64,000 nt of DNA, from assembly GCA_963832895.1 (NCBI GenBank), contig CAWHVQ010000021.1:744001-808000 (forward strand). The letters run 5' to 3'. Source of the stretch: JAMXLO01 sp963832895. Lineage in GTDB: Bacteria > Pseudomonadota > Alphaproteobacteria > Acetobacterales > Acetobacteraceae. Made by a program: the position numbers and the translations under genes. Numbering within the stretch: the stretch's first letter is position 1; the number at the start of each line of letters is the position of its first letter. Below the pieces are notes generated by a model, which saw only the letters and a list, made by a program, of their open reading frames with translations, was not told the DNA's origin and made no database searches. Positions 37,969 through 48,600 of the stretch are shown here, in pieces.

Positions 37969-39225
37969 TCAGTCGCCCTGGCTCATCGCGCTGGATTTCT
38001 GGCGGCTGGCGGCAGACTCGGAGGCGGTGATGTAGTCGCGGGTCAGCGGCACTGCGGTCTGGCGATGGGCGAGCTGGATCTGGAAGACCATGTGCCCCTC
38101 GCGGCGGAACGCGAGCTCGGCGCCGCACATGTAGAACTCGAACATGCGGCAGAACCGTTCGTCGTAAAGAGACGCTATGGTGTCGCGATTCGCGATGAGA
38201 CGGCGGCGCCAGTGGCGCAGGGTTTCGGCATAGTGGAGGCGGAGCACCTCGATATCGGCGGCGATCAGGCCGCTTTGCTCGACGCGCGGGATCACCTCGG
38301 ACAGTGCCGGGCAGTAGCCGCCCGGGAAGATGTATTTCGCGATCCAGGGATTGGTAAAGCCGGGTCCGTCGCTGCGGCCGATCGCGTGAAGCAATGCCAC
38401 GCCGTCGGGATTGAGGCAACGCGAGACAGTGTGGAAAAACTCGCCGTAGTGGCCGACACCGACGTGCTCGAACATGCCGACCGACACGATACGATCGAAC
38501 GTCCGATCGAGCGCGCGATAGTCGAGCAGCTCGAACGACACGCGATCTTCCAGCCCTTCGGCGGCAGCGCGTCCGCGCGCCTCGTTCAACTGCTCGGTGG
38601 ATAGCGTGATGCCTAGTACGCGCGCGCCGTATTCGCGCGCCAGCGTCAGTGCGAGGCCGCCCCAGCCCGAGCCGATATCCAGTACCGTCAGATCTGGCCG
38701 GTCGAGGCATAGTTTCGCAGCGATGTGCCGCTTTTTGGCGATCTGAGCCTGCTCCAGGGTCTCGTCGCCTCGCGGGAAATAGGCGCAGGAGTACTGCCGG
38801 TCGCGATCGAGGAACAGGCTGTAGAGCCGCCCGTTCAGGTCGTAGTGATGCGCCACGTTGCGCCGCGAGCGGTGCGCGGGATTGTACTGGTCGATGCGCC
38901 GCTTCAGTTGGCCGAGCGCCGCGCGGAACCGGCCGATGGGGTGGCCCTTGGCATTCGCCGTCAGGTTCAGCACCAGCACGTCCAGCGTCTGGTAGATGCC
39001 GCCTTCGCCAGGGATGAGGCCGCCATCCATATACGCTTCGCCGGCAGCCACGGCGGGATTGAGGACCAGTCGGCGTACCGTCGCGGCATCGCGCAGCGTG
39101 ATCGCTGCGTCCGGACCGGAGCCGGGGGGGCCGGCGTAGGTTGTCACTCGTCCGTCGGGCCAGCGCACCGTCAGACGGCCGACCACAATGAAGCGTCTTA
39201 GTATAGAATCAAGGGCAGCCTGCAT
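37969..39225 (-). CDS. cfa: Cyclopropane-fatty-acyl-phospholipid synthase
   Basis: 418 aa. SAM-binding motif VLDIGSGWGGLALTLAREYG, then GVTLST-like GITLSTEQ, DYRALD, SVGMFEHVG and the C-terminal LHYAETLRHWRRR, all characteristic of Cfa/CmaS. It adds a methylene bridge to unsaturated acyl chains of membrane lipids, usually in stationary or acid stress. Start ATG 39225 near a possible GC-poor leader; the end is followed by a REP-like palindrome. Situated between fab genes and dnaB on the same strand. Confidence 0.93.
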   Translation of the reverse strand: MQAALDSILRRFIVVGRLTVRWPDGRVTTYAGPPGSGPDAAITLRDAATVRRLVLNPAVAAGEAYMDGGLIPGEGGIYQTLDVLVLNLTANAKGHPIGRFRAALGQLKRRIDQYNPAHRSRRNVAHHYDLNGRLYSLFLDRDRQYSCAYFPRGDETLEQAQIAKKRHIAAKLCLDRPDLTVLDIGSGWGGLALTLAREYGARVLGITLSTEQLNEARGRAAAEGLEDRVSFELLDYRALDRTFDRIVSVGMFEHVGVGHYGEFFHTVSRCLNPDGVALLHAIGRSDGPGFTNPWIAKYIFPGGYCPALSEVIPRVEQSGLIAADIEVLRLHYAETLRHWRRRLIANRDTIASLYDERFCRMFEFYMCGAELAFRREGHMVFQIQLAHRQTAVPLTRDYITASESAASRQKSSAMSQGD

Positions 39226-39307
39226 CCCGACCCCGCTCGTCCCGGCAGAGATTGGGATTACATTGCCGTAACCCTGTCGGCTTCGTCAAAACGCCGAAGG
39301 GTCAACT

Positions 39308-40570
39308 TCAGTTCACTGCCCGGAAGATCACCGATGCATTCGTGCCGCCGAAGCCGAAGCTGTTGGACAATGCGCAGTCGATCCTGCGTTCCTGCGCGGT
39401 GTTGGCGACCCGGTCGATCACGCTCTCCCGGCTTGGTTCTTCCAGGTTCAAGGTCGGCGGTGCCAGGCCGTCGCGGATCGCCAGGATGGAGAATATCGCC
39501 TCCACGGCGCCCGCCGCGCCGAGCAAGTGCCCGATCGCCGACTTTGTGGATGACATGGCCAAGCCCTCGGCCGCGCTGCCGAACACCAGTTCCACCGCCT
39601 CGAGTTCCAGGTCGTCGCCGAGTGGGGTCGAGGTGCCGTGGGCGTTCACGTACTGGATCTGGTCCGGCGTGATCCGCCCGTTGCGCAGCGCCGCACGCAT
39701 TGAGCGCACCGCGCCAACATGGCCCTCGGACGGCGCGGTGATATGGTAGGCATCACCCGACATACCGTAGCCGGCGATCTCGGCGTAGATCCTGGCGTCA
39801 CGCCGCTTCGCGTGTTCGTATTCCTCCAGCACCAGCACGCCGGCGCCCTCGCCCATCACGAAGCCGTCGCGGTCCTTGTCCCATGGCCGCGACGCCTTGG
39901 ACGGCTGATCGTTGAACCCGGTGGACAGCGCCCGCGAGGCACAGAAGCCGGCGATTCCCAGTTCGCAGACCGCCGCCTCTGCGCCGCCCGCGACCATCAC
40001 GTCGGCGTCGCCCCACATGATCAGCCGTGCCGCGTCGCCGATCGCATGCACACCGGTGGCGCAGGCGGTCACCGCCGAGTGATTCGGCCCCTTGAAGCCA
40101 TACTTGATCGAGACATGACCTGACGCGAGGTTGATCAGCGCCGACGGGATGAAGAACGGCGACAGCCGGCGCGCGCGCCCTTCATGCACCAGGATCGACG
40201 CTTCGAAAATGGTCTGCAGGCCGCCGATACCGGAGCCGATCATCACGCCAGTGGCACAGCGATCGTCCTCGCTTTCCGGTGTCCAGCCGGAATGTTCCAC
40301 CGCCTCGGTCGCCGCGACGAGACCGAGATGGATGAAGCGGTCCATCTTCTTCACGTCCTTCACCGGGATCCACTCGGCGATGTCGAGGCCATACTCGGCC
40401 TTCACGCCTACCGGAATTTGGCCCGCCACCTTGCAGGGCACGTCCTTGGTGTCGAATGCCTGGATCGCGCCGATGCCCGATTCGCTGTTGGTCAGGCGCT
40501 GCCAGACATGCTCGACCCCGAGCCCTAGCGGACAGGCAATTCCCATGCCCGTCACCACCACACGGCGCAT
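39308..40570 (-). CDS. fabF: 3-oxoacyl-ACP synthase II (FabF)
   Basis: 420 aa condensing enzyme for fatty-acid elongation. Active-site Cys in VTACATGVHAIGD, His in VNAHGTSTPLGD, and KSAIGHLLGAAG with the second His. Start ATG 40570 with GGGAGG eight bases upstream; the frame to 40633 has no conserved content. It follows acpP by 25 bases in the fabD-fabG-acpP-fabF operon. Confidence 0.95.
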   Translation of the reverse strand: MRRVVVTGMGIACPLGLGVEHVWQRLTNSESGIGAIQAFDTKDVPCKVAGQIPVGVKAEYGLDIAEWIPVKDVKKMDRFIHLGLVAATEAVEHSGWTPESEDDRCATGVMIGSGIGGLQTIFEASILVHEGRARRLSPFFIPSALINLASGHVSIKYGFKGPNHSAVTACATGVHAIGDAARLIMWGDADVMVAGGAEAAVCELGIAGFCASRALSTGFNDQPSKASRPWDKDRDGFVMGEGAGVLVLEEYEHAKRRDARIYAEIAGYGMSGDAYHITAPSEGHVGAVRSMRAALRNGRITPDQIQYVNAHGTSTPLGDDLELEAVELVFGSAAEGLAMSSTKSAIGHLLGAAGAVEAIFSILAIRDGLAPPTLNLEEPSRESVIDRVANTAQERRIDCALSNSFGFGGTNASVIFRAVN

Positions 40571-40595
40571 CGCTTGGACCTCCCGGATGGGCCGC

Positions 40596-40835
40596 TCAGG
40601 CGGCCTTCTGCTTCTCGATGTATTCGATCGCATCCTTCACGGTGCTGATCTTCTCGGCGGCGTCCTCGGGGATTTCCACGCCGAACGCCTCCTCGAAGGC
40701 CATCACCAGTTCGACGGTGTCGAGGCTGTCGGCGCCGAGATCATCGATAAACGAGGCTTCCGGGGTGACCTTGGCTTCTTCGACTCCCAGGTGCTCGACG
40801 ACAATCTTTTTGACCTTGTCCGCGATCTCGCTCAT
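40596..40835 (-). CDS. acpP: Acyl carrier protein
   Basis: 79 aa acidic protein. Phosphopantetheine Ser in DDLGADSLDTVELVMAFEE near residue 37, the usual position. It carries growing acyl chains in fatty-acid synthesis. Located between fabG and fabF, as in most bacteria. A GAAGGAG ribosome site lies upstream. Confidence 0.96.
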   Translation of the reverse strand: MSEIADKVKKIVVEHLGVEEAKVTPEASFIDDLGADSLDTVELVMAFEEAFGVEIPEDAAEKISTVKDAIEYIEKQKAA

Positions 40836-40954
40836 CGGCTGTGCAACTCCTTCAGAAGGACGCGCCCGGGGGCTCGTGTCGCGGTACCCGCGCCGGACGA
40901 AGCTTTCGGGCGCTTAGCATGGTTTCCGAGGGCGCGCCAACAAGCCCGGCGGCC

Positions 40955-41692
40955 TCAAATCATAGCCATTCCGCCATTAACATGCAGTGTAGCGCCGGTA
41001 ACCCAGCCGGCTTCGTCCGACGCGAGGTAGACCACCGCGGCCGCGATGTCCTCTGGTTTGCCGATCCGCCCCAATGGGATCGATTCGGTCAATCTTGTCC
41101 GCTGCTGCTCGGACAGCCTATCGGTCATCGCCGTGGTCACGAAGCCGGGCGCCACCGCGTTCACGGTTACGCCACGGGAGGCGACCTCGTGGGCCAGCGC
41201 CTTGGTCATGCCCACGAGTCCAGCCTTGGCGGCGGCATAATTGGCCTGGCCGGCATTGCCGGTCGCGCCGACAATCGAGCTGATGTTGATGATCCTGCCC
41301 GCACGCCGGCGCAGCATCCCCCGCAGTGCGGCCCGCGCCAGGCGGAACGGTGCCGACAGATCGACGTCCAGCACGGTCTGCCAGTCAGCATCGTTCATCC
41401 GCAGGGCCAGCATGTCGCGGGTCATGCCGGCGTTGTTGATCAGCGCCCAGAGCGGTCCCGCCGCCTGCTCCGCCGCCTCCATCAGCGCCTCTGCCGCGGC
41501 ATCGTCGCGGAGGTCAGCGGGACAGACGAAGGCGCGCTCGCCCAGTTCGGCGGCCAGCGAATCGAGCGCATCGCGGCGGGTGCCGGACAGCACCACGACC
41601 GCCCCTCGGGCATGCAGCGCGCGCGTGATCGCGGCGCCTATGCCGCCGGACGCGCCGGTCACCAGCGCCGGCTTACCATCCAACTGGAACAT
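40955..41692 (-). CDS. fabG: 3-oxoacyl-ACP reductase FabG
   Basis: 245 aa SDR. TGASGGIGAAI nucleotide site, NNAG, and the YAAAK catalytic pair, with C-terminal ASDEAGWVTGATLHVNGGMAMI typical of FabG. Start ATG 41692 lies two bases after the fabD stop; the ORF extends upstream only as antisense-like content inside fabD. Reduces 3-oxoacyl-ACP with NADPH. Confidence 0.95.
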   Translation of the reverse strand: MFQLDGKPALVTGASGGIGAAITRALHARGAVVVLSGTRRDALDSLAAELGERAFVCPADLRDDAAAEALMEAAEQAAGPLWALINNAGMTRDMLALRMNDADWQTVLDVDLSAPFRLARAALRGMLRRRAGRIINISSIVGATGNAGQANYAAAKAGLVGMTKALAHEVASRGVTVNAVAPGFVTTAMTDRLSEQQRTRLTESIPLGRIGKPEDIAAAVVYLASDEAGWVTGATLHVNGGMAMI

Positions 41693-41694
41693 GG

Positions 41695-42663
41695 TCACAG
41701 CACCTTCAGCACGGCTTCGACCTCGGCCGGCGTGGCGGCAGAAGCAGTGGCGGCGTCGGGAGCGATGCGTCGGATCAGGCCGGACAGCACCTTGCCGGTG
41801 CCAAGTTCGACGAAGCTGTCCACGCCAAGTTCCACCATCGCGTTCACGCACTCACGCCAGCGCACCATGGCGGTGACCTGACGGATCAGGAGTTCGCTGA
41901 TCTCGCTGGGGTCGGTGGCTTTGGCGGCGGAGACGTTGGCGATCACGGGCACGATGGGCGCACGGGGCGGGGTGTTCTCCAATGCCTCCGCCATGACGTC
42001 GGCGGCCGGGGCCATCAGCGCGCAGTGAAACGGTGCCGAGACCGGCAGCAGCATGGCGCGCCGCACGCCCTTGGAGGCGGCCAGCGCGACGGCGCGCTCG
42101 ACCGCGCCACGGTGGCCGGAGACCACGATCTGGCCGCCGCCGTTGTCGTTGGCCGGCTGGATCACCTCGCGTTCGCTGGTCTCGCTGTCGGGGACCGGAG
42201 TGGCCTCGGCGCAGATTTCCTCGGCCTGGGACATATCGGCGCCCAGCAGGGCGGCCATGGCGCCTTCGCCCGCGGGCACCGCCTGCTGCATGGCCTGGCC
42301 GCGCAGTTTGAGCAGGCGCGCAGCGTCGGCAACCGAAAAGCCGCCGGCGGCGGCCAGCGCGGTGTACTCGCCGAGCGAGTGGCCCGCGACCACGACCGCC
42401 TTCTGGCGCAAGGAGAAGCCGCCCTCCTTCTCCAGTACGCGCAGCACCGCGAGCGAGTGGGTCATCAGCGCCGGCTGGGTGTTCTCGGTCAGGATCAGCT
42501 CTTCAGCGGGTCCCTCGAACATCAGCCGGGAGAGCTTCTGCTTCAGGGTCTCGTCCACCTCCTCGAATAGCTCGCGGGCGGCGGAGAAGGCGGCGGCAAG
42601 ATCGCGTCCCATGCCGACGGCCTGACTGCCCTGGCCCGGGAAGATGAAGGCATGAACCGGCAT
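41695..42663 (-). CDS. fabD: Malonyl-CoA:ACP transacylase FabD
   Basis: 322 aa. Start MPVHAFIFPGQGSQAVGMG, active-site GHSLGEYTALAA (Ser near residue 94), and the His in the later ALMAPA region. First gene of the fab cluster; the region upstream (beyond 42663) holds no gene for more than 1 kb and must contain the promoter. An unusual acidic insertion (PDSETSEREVIQPANDNGG) near residues 160-175 is longer than in typical FabD. Confidence 0.94.
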   Translation of the reverse strand: MPVHAFIFPGQGSQAVGMGRDLAAAFSAARELFEEVDETLKQKLSRLMFEGPAEELILTENTQPALMTHSLAVLRVLEKEGGFSLRQKAVVVAGHSLGEYTALAAAGGFSVADAARLLKLRGQAMQQAVPAGEGAMAALLGADMSQAEEICAEATPVPDSETSEREVIQPANDNGGGQIVVSGHRGAVERAVALAASKGVRRAMLLPVSAPFHCALMAPAADVMAEALENTPPRAPIVPVIANVSAAKATDPSEISELLIRQVTAMVRWRECVNAMVELGVDSFVELGTGKVLSGLIRRIAPDAATASAATPAEVEAVLKVL

Positions 42664-43945
42664 GCGGTGTGCTCCCGTTCAGGGCGTTGCCCGATGTACC
42701 AATGATACCAATGACATAACCTATGCCACTCCTCCGCAAATGCTTAGCTGGACAACATCGGGGACAACAAGCGGTGGTGCGACCAGAGTTGTAAAACCTT
42801 GTCGCACTTCTACAGACTCACCTCGGGTGTGAGAACCCGTGCCGCCGCTCACTGGCTGCCGGATTGTCACCGCCGAGTCGCCGAAGAGGGCGGTCGGTCT
42901 CAACCAACGGCAGTCTGAAGTTTATCCCAGGCGCCGGTCCATGTGACGATCACCGGCTGCGTCGCTGGCTTGGCCCGGCGCCGGCGGATCACTGCGTATT
43001 TGGCGCGATCGGGCCTACGCGGCACCGAGGATGATGGCCAGCGCCACGGACGCGAACCTATACAAGCGGCCCTATCCGATAACCGGTCCCGACCCACGTC
43101 AGTTATCGAGCCACCTACGTGCAGTGCTCCAGAACGGACATCGTAGCGACCGGCGTTGCTGGGCAGCTTTGTGCGCGACTCGGACACTCATCCACGCAGG
43201 TACGCTACGCTTGGAACCAGCCGCGTTATTCCAAGCATGTTTGCCACAATCGTTGATCCGCATGCTGCCTGCGGCGGTCCTTGACCGCAGGCACCTCGCC
43301 TGCCATTGCCTTACAGAGGTCTGGGTGGCTTCTTTGAGCAGCAGGGTTGATCGCAGGGCCCGAGCGACGACTGATTTTCCGATAAGACACTGGATGCTTG
43401 TATAAGCGACATACAGGCTAGCTACCTCGATAAATTCGTCTGCGCCGATTGCTTTGACGACGATCACCTAATTATAGGTTATTTGTCGAAGACGGCGCCG
43501 AGATCCGGACTTGCAGCTATTGCGGCAAACGCAGCGCAAGCAAGAACTCCCATAGATGCGGTTATTGAACGATGTTCGAGGCGATCTCACGGCGTTACGG
43601 CGAGGCATGGGCATCGGCATCGGGCTGTAGCTGGACAAGGAAGACGGCCGGTATATGAACGAGACCTGGGATACGGACGACCTTCTCCAGAACTATGTCG
43701 AGCCATCGAACGACCATTCCGGCGAGCTTTATCATGACACTCTCAACGCGTTTCCCGCATGGGATTGGAGGAGTACGGAGCCATGGTCGGCGACCGGCGC
43801 CGACGTGCTGCGGGGGGTGGGAGCGTTTCGTTGATGTGAAGACCTCGACCCAGCCGCGCTACTTGAGCAATTTCAACCGATGCATGCGGACGGTGTGCCT
43901 CCGGGAGGGCAAATGCCGCGCGACGGTGTGATGGCCTAGCAAGGG
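42664..43945. other. Gene-poor region, only weak ORFs
   Basis: About 1.28 kb with no convincing gene, the longest such stretch in the window. It contains the fabD promoter at its left edge. On the plus strand a 59-aa frame at 43655-43834 is Trp/Asp-rich and a short Cys-containing frame (CSYCGKRSASKNSHRC) lies near 43510-43560, but neither has a clear ribosome site. Base composition is a little lower in GC than the neighbours. The content could be a decayed mobile or phage segment; this is inference. Confidence 0.4.
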
Positions 43946-44353
43946 TTAGTCGTGGTGGGGAGGTGGTGCATAACGCGGCACGATCACGTTCTTGCAGGTG
44001 ATGTCTCGACCCTTGACGTCGGCAACGAGCTTGCCGTCTGGCGAGACGGTCCCGTCGACGATAGCTATCCGTCCTGCACCACCCACCTCGGTTGCGGTCA
44101 AATGAAAAGTTCTGGTCTGTGTTCTCAAGGTGCCCGAGACTCGGGCCAACGACTTCATGTCATCCCAGGAGATCATGCCGGCGAGCGAGCCATTGACGCC
44201 CACCACGACATGCCAATCCAGCTCGGGGCATGTGCCTTGAGGTGGCGAATGAAGGATATAGACGCCGCCGACCGACGCCTTCTCGGCCAAGGAAGCGCTT
44301 AAAGCAGGACCAGTCAACAGCGCTCCGACGGCGAGTAGCTTGGGCAGGTTCAT
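43946..44353 (-). CDS. Small secreted protein of unknown function
   Basis: 135 aa with signal peptide (KLLAVGALLTGPALSASLA). The mature part has the pattern VYILHSPPQGTCPELDWHVVVGVNGSLAGMISWDD ending in DITCKNVIVPRY, i.e. two cysteines. Start ATG 44353 with GAGGA nine bases upstream; longer frame to 44428 is not conserved. I do not recognise a named family. It is divergent from the RND efflux genes. Confidence 0.6.
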   Translation of the reverse strand: MNLPKLLAVGALLTGPALSASLAEKASVGGVYILHSPPQGTCPELDWHVVVGVNGSLAGMISWDDMKSLARVSGTLRTQTRTFHLTATEVGGAGRIAIVDGTVSPDGKLVADVKGRDITCKNVIVPRYAPPPHHD

Positions 44354-44566
44354 CTGTGCATCCTCAGGCAGTTCATATGTTGGCACAGCACACATGCAAT
44401 TTGCTACAGGGACAAGCTGGCGCTTCATTCCGGCAGATTAAGGTGCTAAACAGCCGATCTCTTAAAGGCGCACGGCGGGAGGTGGACCGAGAGCACTTTC
44501 GCGTCGAGTGTGGCGAATCTGCACATACCAAGACGCTGGGTGAGTGGGCTTTTTCAGGGGAAACCA

Positions 44567-45676
44567 ATGCACCTTCACATCCATGCGCTAGCTCTGCTTT
44601 CGTTCATCGCAACCGCCGCAGGGGTTTCTGCGCAAGAGCCTACCACGATCCCCGTGGGCACCATTGCAGCGGAGCTTCGGCCGATCACCAAAACAAGCGA
44701 TTTTGTCGGACGGGTGGACGCCGTCGAGCGAGTGGAGATCCGCGCCCGGGTGACCGGTTTCCTGGAGGACGTCCTGTTCAAGGAAGGCGACCTGGTGAAA
44801 AAGGGCGACGTCCTCTACCGCATCGAACCTGACAGTTTCCAGGCGGCCGTGCAGCAGGCACAAGGTGCGGTATTGGAGGCGCAAGGGAAATTAGCCAACG
44901 CTTCGCTACAGCGCGGCCGCACGCAAGAGCTGGTCAAGACCGATGCGGCGTCACGTGCATTGCTGGATGAGCGCGTGGCGAACGAGAAGAGCGCACAGGG
45001 TGAGGCCGTTATCGCGGATGCCAACCTCAAGACCGCGAACGTGAATCTCGGCTACACCGAGATCACCGCACCGATCACCGGTGAGGTCGGCCGCAGCAAG
45101 TTGACCAAGGGGAATGTCGTCAGTCCAGACAGCGGTCCGCTCACTGTGATCGTCAGCCGCGATCCGATGTATGTGACATTTCCCGTCAGCCAGCGCGAGT
45201 TCCTGAATGTGCAGCAGCAGGAGGCGCGCAAGGCACGGGGGCAGGGTCTTGCCGTGCGTATACGGTTTTCCGACGGTTCAACCTACGACCAGACGGGTCG
45301 CATAAACTTCGTCGATGTGACGGTGGATCGCGCGACGGACACCGTGATTGTGCGTGCGACGATGCCTAATCCGAACGGCACGTTGATCGACGGACAGCTT
45401 GTCCGGGTCTCGGTCGAGGCCGACAAGCCAGAGGAAAAGGTGCTGGTGCCGCAGTCCGCGCTGATCGTCGATCAGCAGGGGCCTTATGTCTTCATCGTGG
45501 TTGATGGCAAAGCAACGATCAGGCGCGTGAAGCTGGGGGGCGAATCCGGCGCCTACGCGATAGTGGACGATGGCCTCAAGGGCGGCGAGCAGGTCGTGGT
45601 GCAGGGGATGGAAAGTCTGCGCGCCGGCTCGCCTGTTCTGGCCAGCCCCGCACCAGCGCCACCCGCCGCAGGCTGA
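44567..45676 (+). CDS. RND efflux periplasmic adaptor (membrane fusion protein)
   Basis: 369 aa HlyD/AcrA-type adaptor. Signal peptide, then a lipoyl half (ARVTGFLEDVLFKEGDLVKKGDVLYRI), a coiled coil (QAAVQQAQGAVLEAQGKLANASLQRGRTQ), the second lipoyl half (LGYTEITAPITGEVGRS) and beta-barrel domains. Start ATG 44567 after AGGGGA. It links the inner-membrane pump, three bases downstream, to an outer-membrane channel that is not encoded nearby. No TetR-type repressor is present in the divergent region. Confidence 0.93.
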   Translation: MHLHIHALALLSFIATAAGVSAQEPTTIPVGTIAAELRPITKTSDFVGRVDAVERVEIRARVTGFLEDVLFKEGDLVKKGDVLYRIEPDSFQAAVQQAQGAVLEAQGKLANASLQRGRTQELVKTDAASRALLDERVANEKSAQGEAVIADANLKTANVNLGYTEITAPITGEVGRSKLTKGNVVSPDSGPLTVIVSRDPMYVTFPVSQREFLNVQQQEARKARGQGLAVRIRFSDGSTYDQTGRINFVDVTVDRATDTVIVRATMPNPNGTLIDGQLVRVSVEADKPEEKVLVPQSALIVDQQGPYVFIVVDGKATIRRVKLGGESGAYAIVDDGLKGGEQVVVQGMESLRAGSPVLASPAPAPPAAG

Positions 45677-45679
45677 AGC

Positions 45680-48600
45680 ATGTTCTCCGCCATTTTCATC
45701 GATCGGCCGCGCCTGGCGACCGTCATCGCCATCGTTACGACAATCGCAGGGTTGCTGTCTCTGCTGGTTATCCCGATCGCGCAGTACCCCGATATCGTGC
45801 CGCCGCAGGTATCGGTCACGACGACCTATCCCGGCGCCTCCGCCGCCGTTGTCGAGGCGACCGTCGCGCAGCCGATCGAAAGCCAGGTCGTCGGCGTCGA
45901 CAAGATGATCTACATGAAGAGTGTCAGCGGCAACGACGGCAGCTACTCGTTGAAGGTGTCGTTCGAGCTTGGCACCGACCCGGATATCAACACAGTCAAC
46001 GTCAACAACCGCGTGCAGGTCGCGCTGTCCAAGTTGCCGCAGGATGTGCGGAAGCAAGGCGTGACGGTCAAGAAGCAGTCTTCGGCGCTGCTCGGGGTTA
46101 TCGCCTTGTATTCGCCGAAGCAGACCCACGACGAGCTGTTCATCTCAAATTATGCGACGATCAACCTGCTCGATCAGATCCGAAGCACGCCGGGCGTGGG
46201 GGACGCTTCCTTGTTCGGTCCGCAGGATTATTCGATGCGGGCCTGGGTGCGCACCGACAGGCTGACCGGGCTGGGTCTGACCACAGCCGACGTCATAAAC
46301 GCCATCAACTCCCAAAATGTCCAGGCGGCCGTGGGACGGCTGGGTGCTCGGCCCACGGGCAGTGACCAGCAGCTGCAGCTCAACATCCAGACCAAGGGAC
46401 GCCTGACGTCCACGGCAGAGTTCGAACAGATTGTCATCCGGACGAATCCGGACGGCTCCGTCCTCCGACTCGGCGATATCGCCCGACTTGAACTGGGTGC
46501 AGCCAATCTGGACCGATCCACCAGACTGAATGGTGCGCCGGCGGCGCTGATCGCGGTCTATCAGGCACCCGGTGCCAATGCGCTCACGTCGCTTGGTGCC
46601 GTCAAGCAGGTGATGGCGGACGCCGCGCGCGAATTCCCGGACGATCTGGCATGGAAGGTCACCTACGACCCAACGACGTTCGTCACCGCCACAATACATG
46701 AGGTCCAGAAGACGCTGATCGAGGCGTTCATTCTGGTCGCACTCGTCGTCTATCTGTTCCTGGGCAATCTCCGCGCCACACTGATCCCCACAATCGCCGT
46801 GCCCGTCAGCCTGATCGGCACATTCGTCGTGCTGAACGCCATCGGCTATTCCGCCAATACGGTCTCGCTTCTGGCGATCGTGCTCGCCATCGGGATTGTC
46901 GTGGACGACGCGATCGTGGTCGTGGAGGCGGTCGAGCAGGTGATGGAGCACCATCCCGAGCTCTCGCCGGCGGAAGCCACGAAAATGGCAATGGGACAGA
47001 TCTTCGCACCGATCATCGCGATCACGCTTGTCCTGCTTTCGGTGTTTGTGCCGGTTGCGTTCATCCCGGGCATATCGGGCGAATTGTTCCGGCAGTTCGC
47101 CGTGACCGTCGCGGTGTCGATGTTCCTCTCCGCGATCAATGCGCTGACCCTGTCGCCCGCTCTGTGCGCGGTTCTGCTGCGACCACATCACGGTCCGCGG
47201 CGAGGACCGATCGGAGCGCTGATGCGGGGGATCGACTGGGTACGTGACGGCTATGGCGCCATCGTCGCACGACTTGTGCGCATCTCGTTCATCGGCCTGG
47301 TGATGGTGGCTGGCGCGATGGCCGGCGTGTGGGCCTTGGGAAAGATCACGCCAACCGGCTTTTTGCCGGAGGATGACCAGGGTGCATTTTTCGTCATCGT
47401 GCAGTTGCCGGACGGCGCTTCCGTCGGGCGGACCGCCGATTTCGTGCGGCAGGTTGAGGATGTGCTGAAGCAGGACAGTGCTGTCGCGGATTATTCGTCG
47501 ACGATCGGGCTGAACTTCATCGACAACTACTCGCAGCCCAACGCGGCGTTCCTGATCGTTTCGTTAAAGCCGTTCGAGGATCGCACTGGTGCCTCGCAAT
47601 CGGCACAAGCGATGATCGCCGGACTTGGGACGAAACTCCGCCAGGTGCGCGGTGGCCGCGCCGTTCCACTGGCGCCGCCACCGATCATCGGTCTCGGCAC
47701 CGGCGGCGGGTTCAGCTACGTGCTTCAGGATACCAGCGGCGGCAGTCCCCAATCTCTGGCGCAGGTGTTGCGCGGATTGCTGGTGGCGGCGAATCAGGAT
47801 CCGAAGCTTAGCCGGGTGTTCACCACATTCTCTGCGGCCACGCCTTCGATCTATCTCGATATCGACCGTGACAAGGCGCAGGTTCTGAAGGTCGATCCAT
47901 CCGCGATCTTTCAGGCTTTGCAGGCGTCGCTGGGTGGGTACTACGTCAATGACATGAACCTGTTCGGGCGGACGTGGCAGGTGCAGGTGCAGGCCGAGGC
48001 ACAGGATCGGTCATCGATCGACGACATCTACCGGATAAACGTGCGCAGCGCGGACGGCCAGATGATCCCGCTACGAAGTCTGGTCGAAGTCAGACCGGTG
48101 ATCGGGCCGCAGGCGCTGATCCGCTACAACAATCGCGTAGCCGTCACGATCCAGGGCAGCCCTGCGCCGGGCGTCTCCTCCGGGCAGGCGCTCGCGGCGA
48201 TGGAGCAGGTTGCTGCGAGCACGCTGCCGCGAGGCTATAAGGGTCTGTGGACTGACGTCTCGTTCCAGGAAAAGCGGGCGGAGGGGAAGACCACGATCAT
48301 TCTCGGCTTCGCCGTACTGTTCGCGTATCTGTTCCTGGCGGCTTTGTATGAGAGCTGGACTATTCCCATTCCGGTGCTGCTGTCGGTCACCATCGGCGTC
48401 GTCGGTTCCTACGCGGCCATTGTCATGGCGGGACTCACGCTCGATCTCTATGCGCAGATCGGCATGGTCGTGCTGATTGGCCTGGCGGCGAAGAACGGCA
48501 TCCTCATCGTGGAATTCGCCAAGGAACGCCGCGCCGAAGGCGTCCCGTTGCTTAAGGCCGCGACAGAGGGGGCAAGACTGCGTTTCCGGCCCGTGATGAT

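Noticed and set aside
37825..38710. Upstream extension of the dnaB frame to 794 codons
   Set aside because: The added part is Arg-rich, antisense-like and lies inside cfa; DnaB motifs begin after TTG 37824.
43099..43467. 122-codon minus-strand frame in the gene-poor gap
   Set aside because: No ribosome site, no conserved motif; Arg/Ser-rich content typical of spurious frames.
46145..47191. 348-codon minus-strand frame inside the RND pump
   Set aside because: Antisense shadow of a full-length, well-conserved AcrB-type gene.
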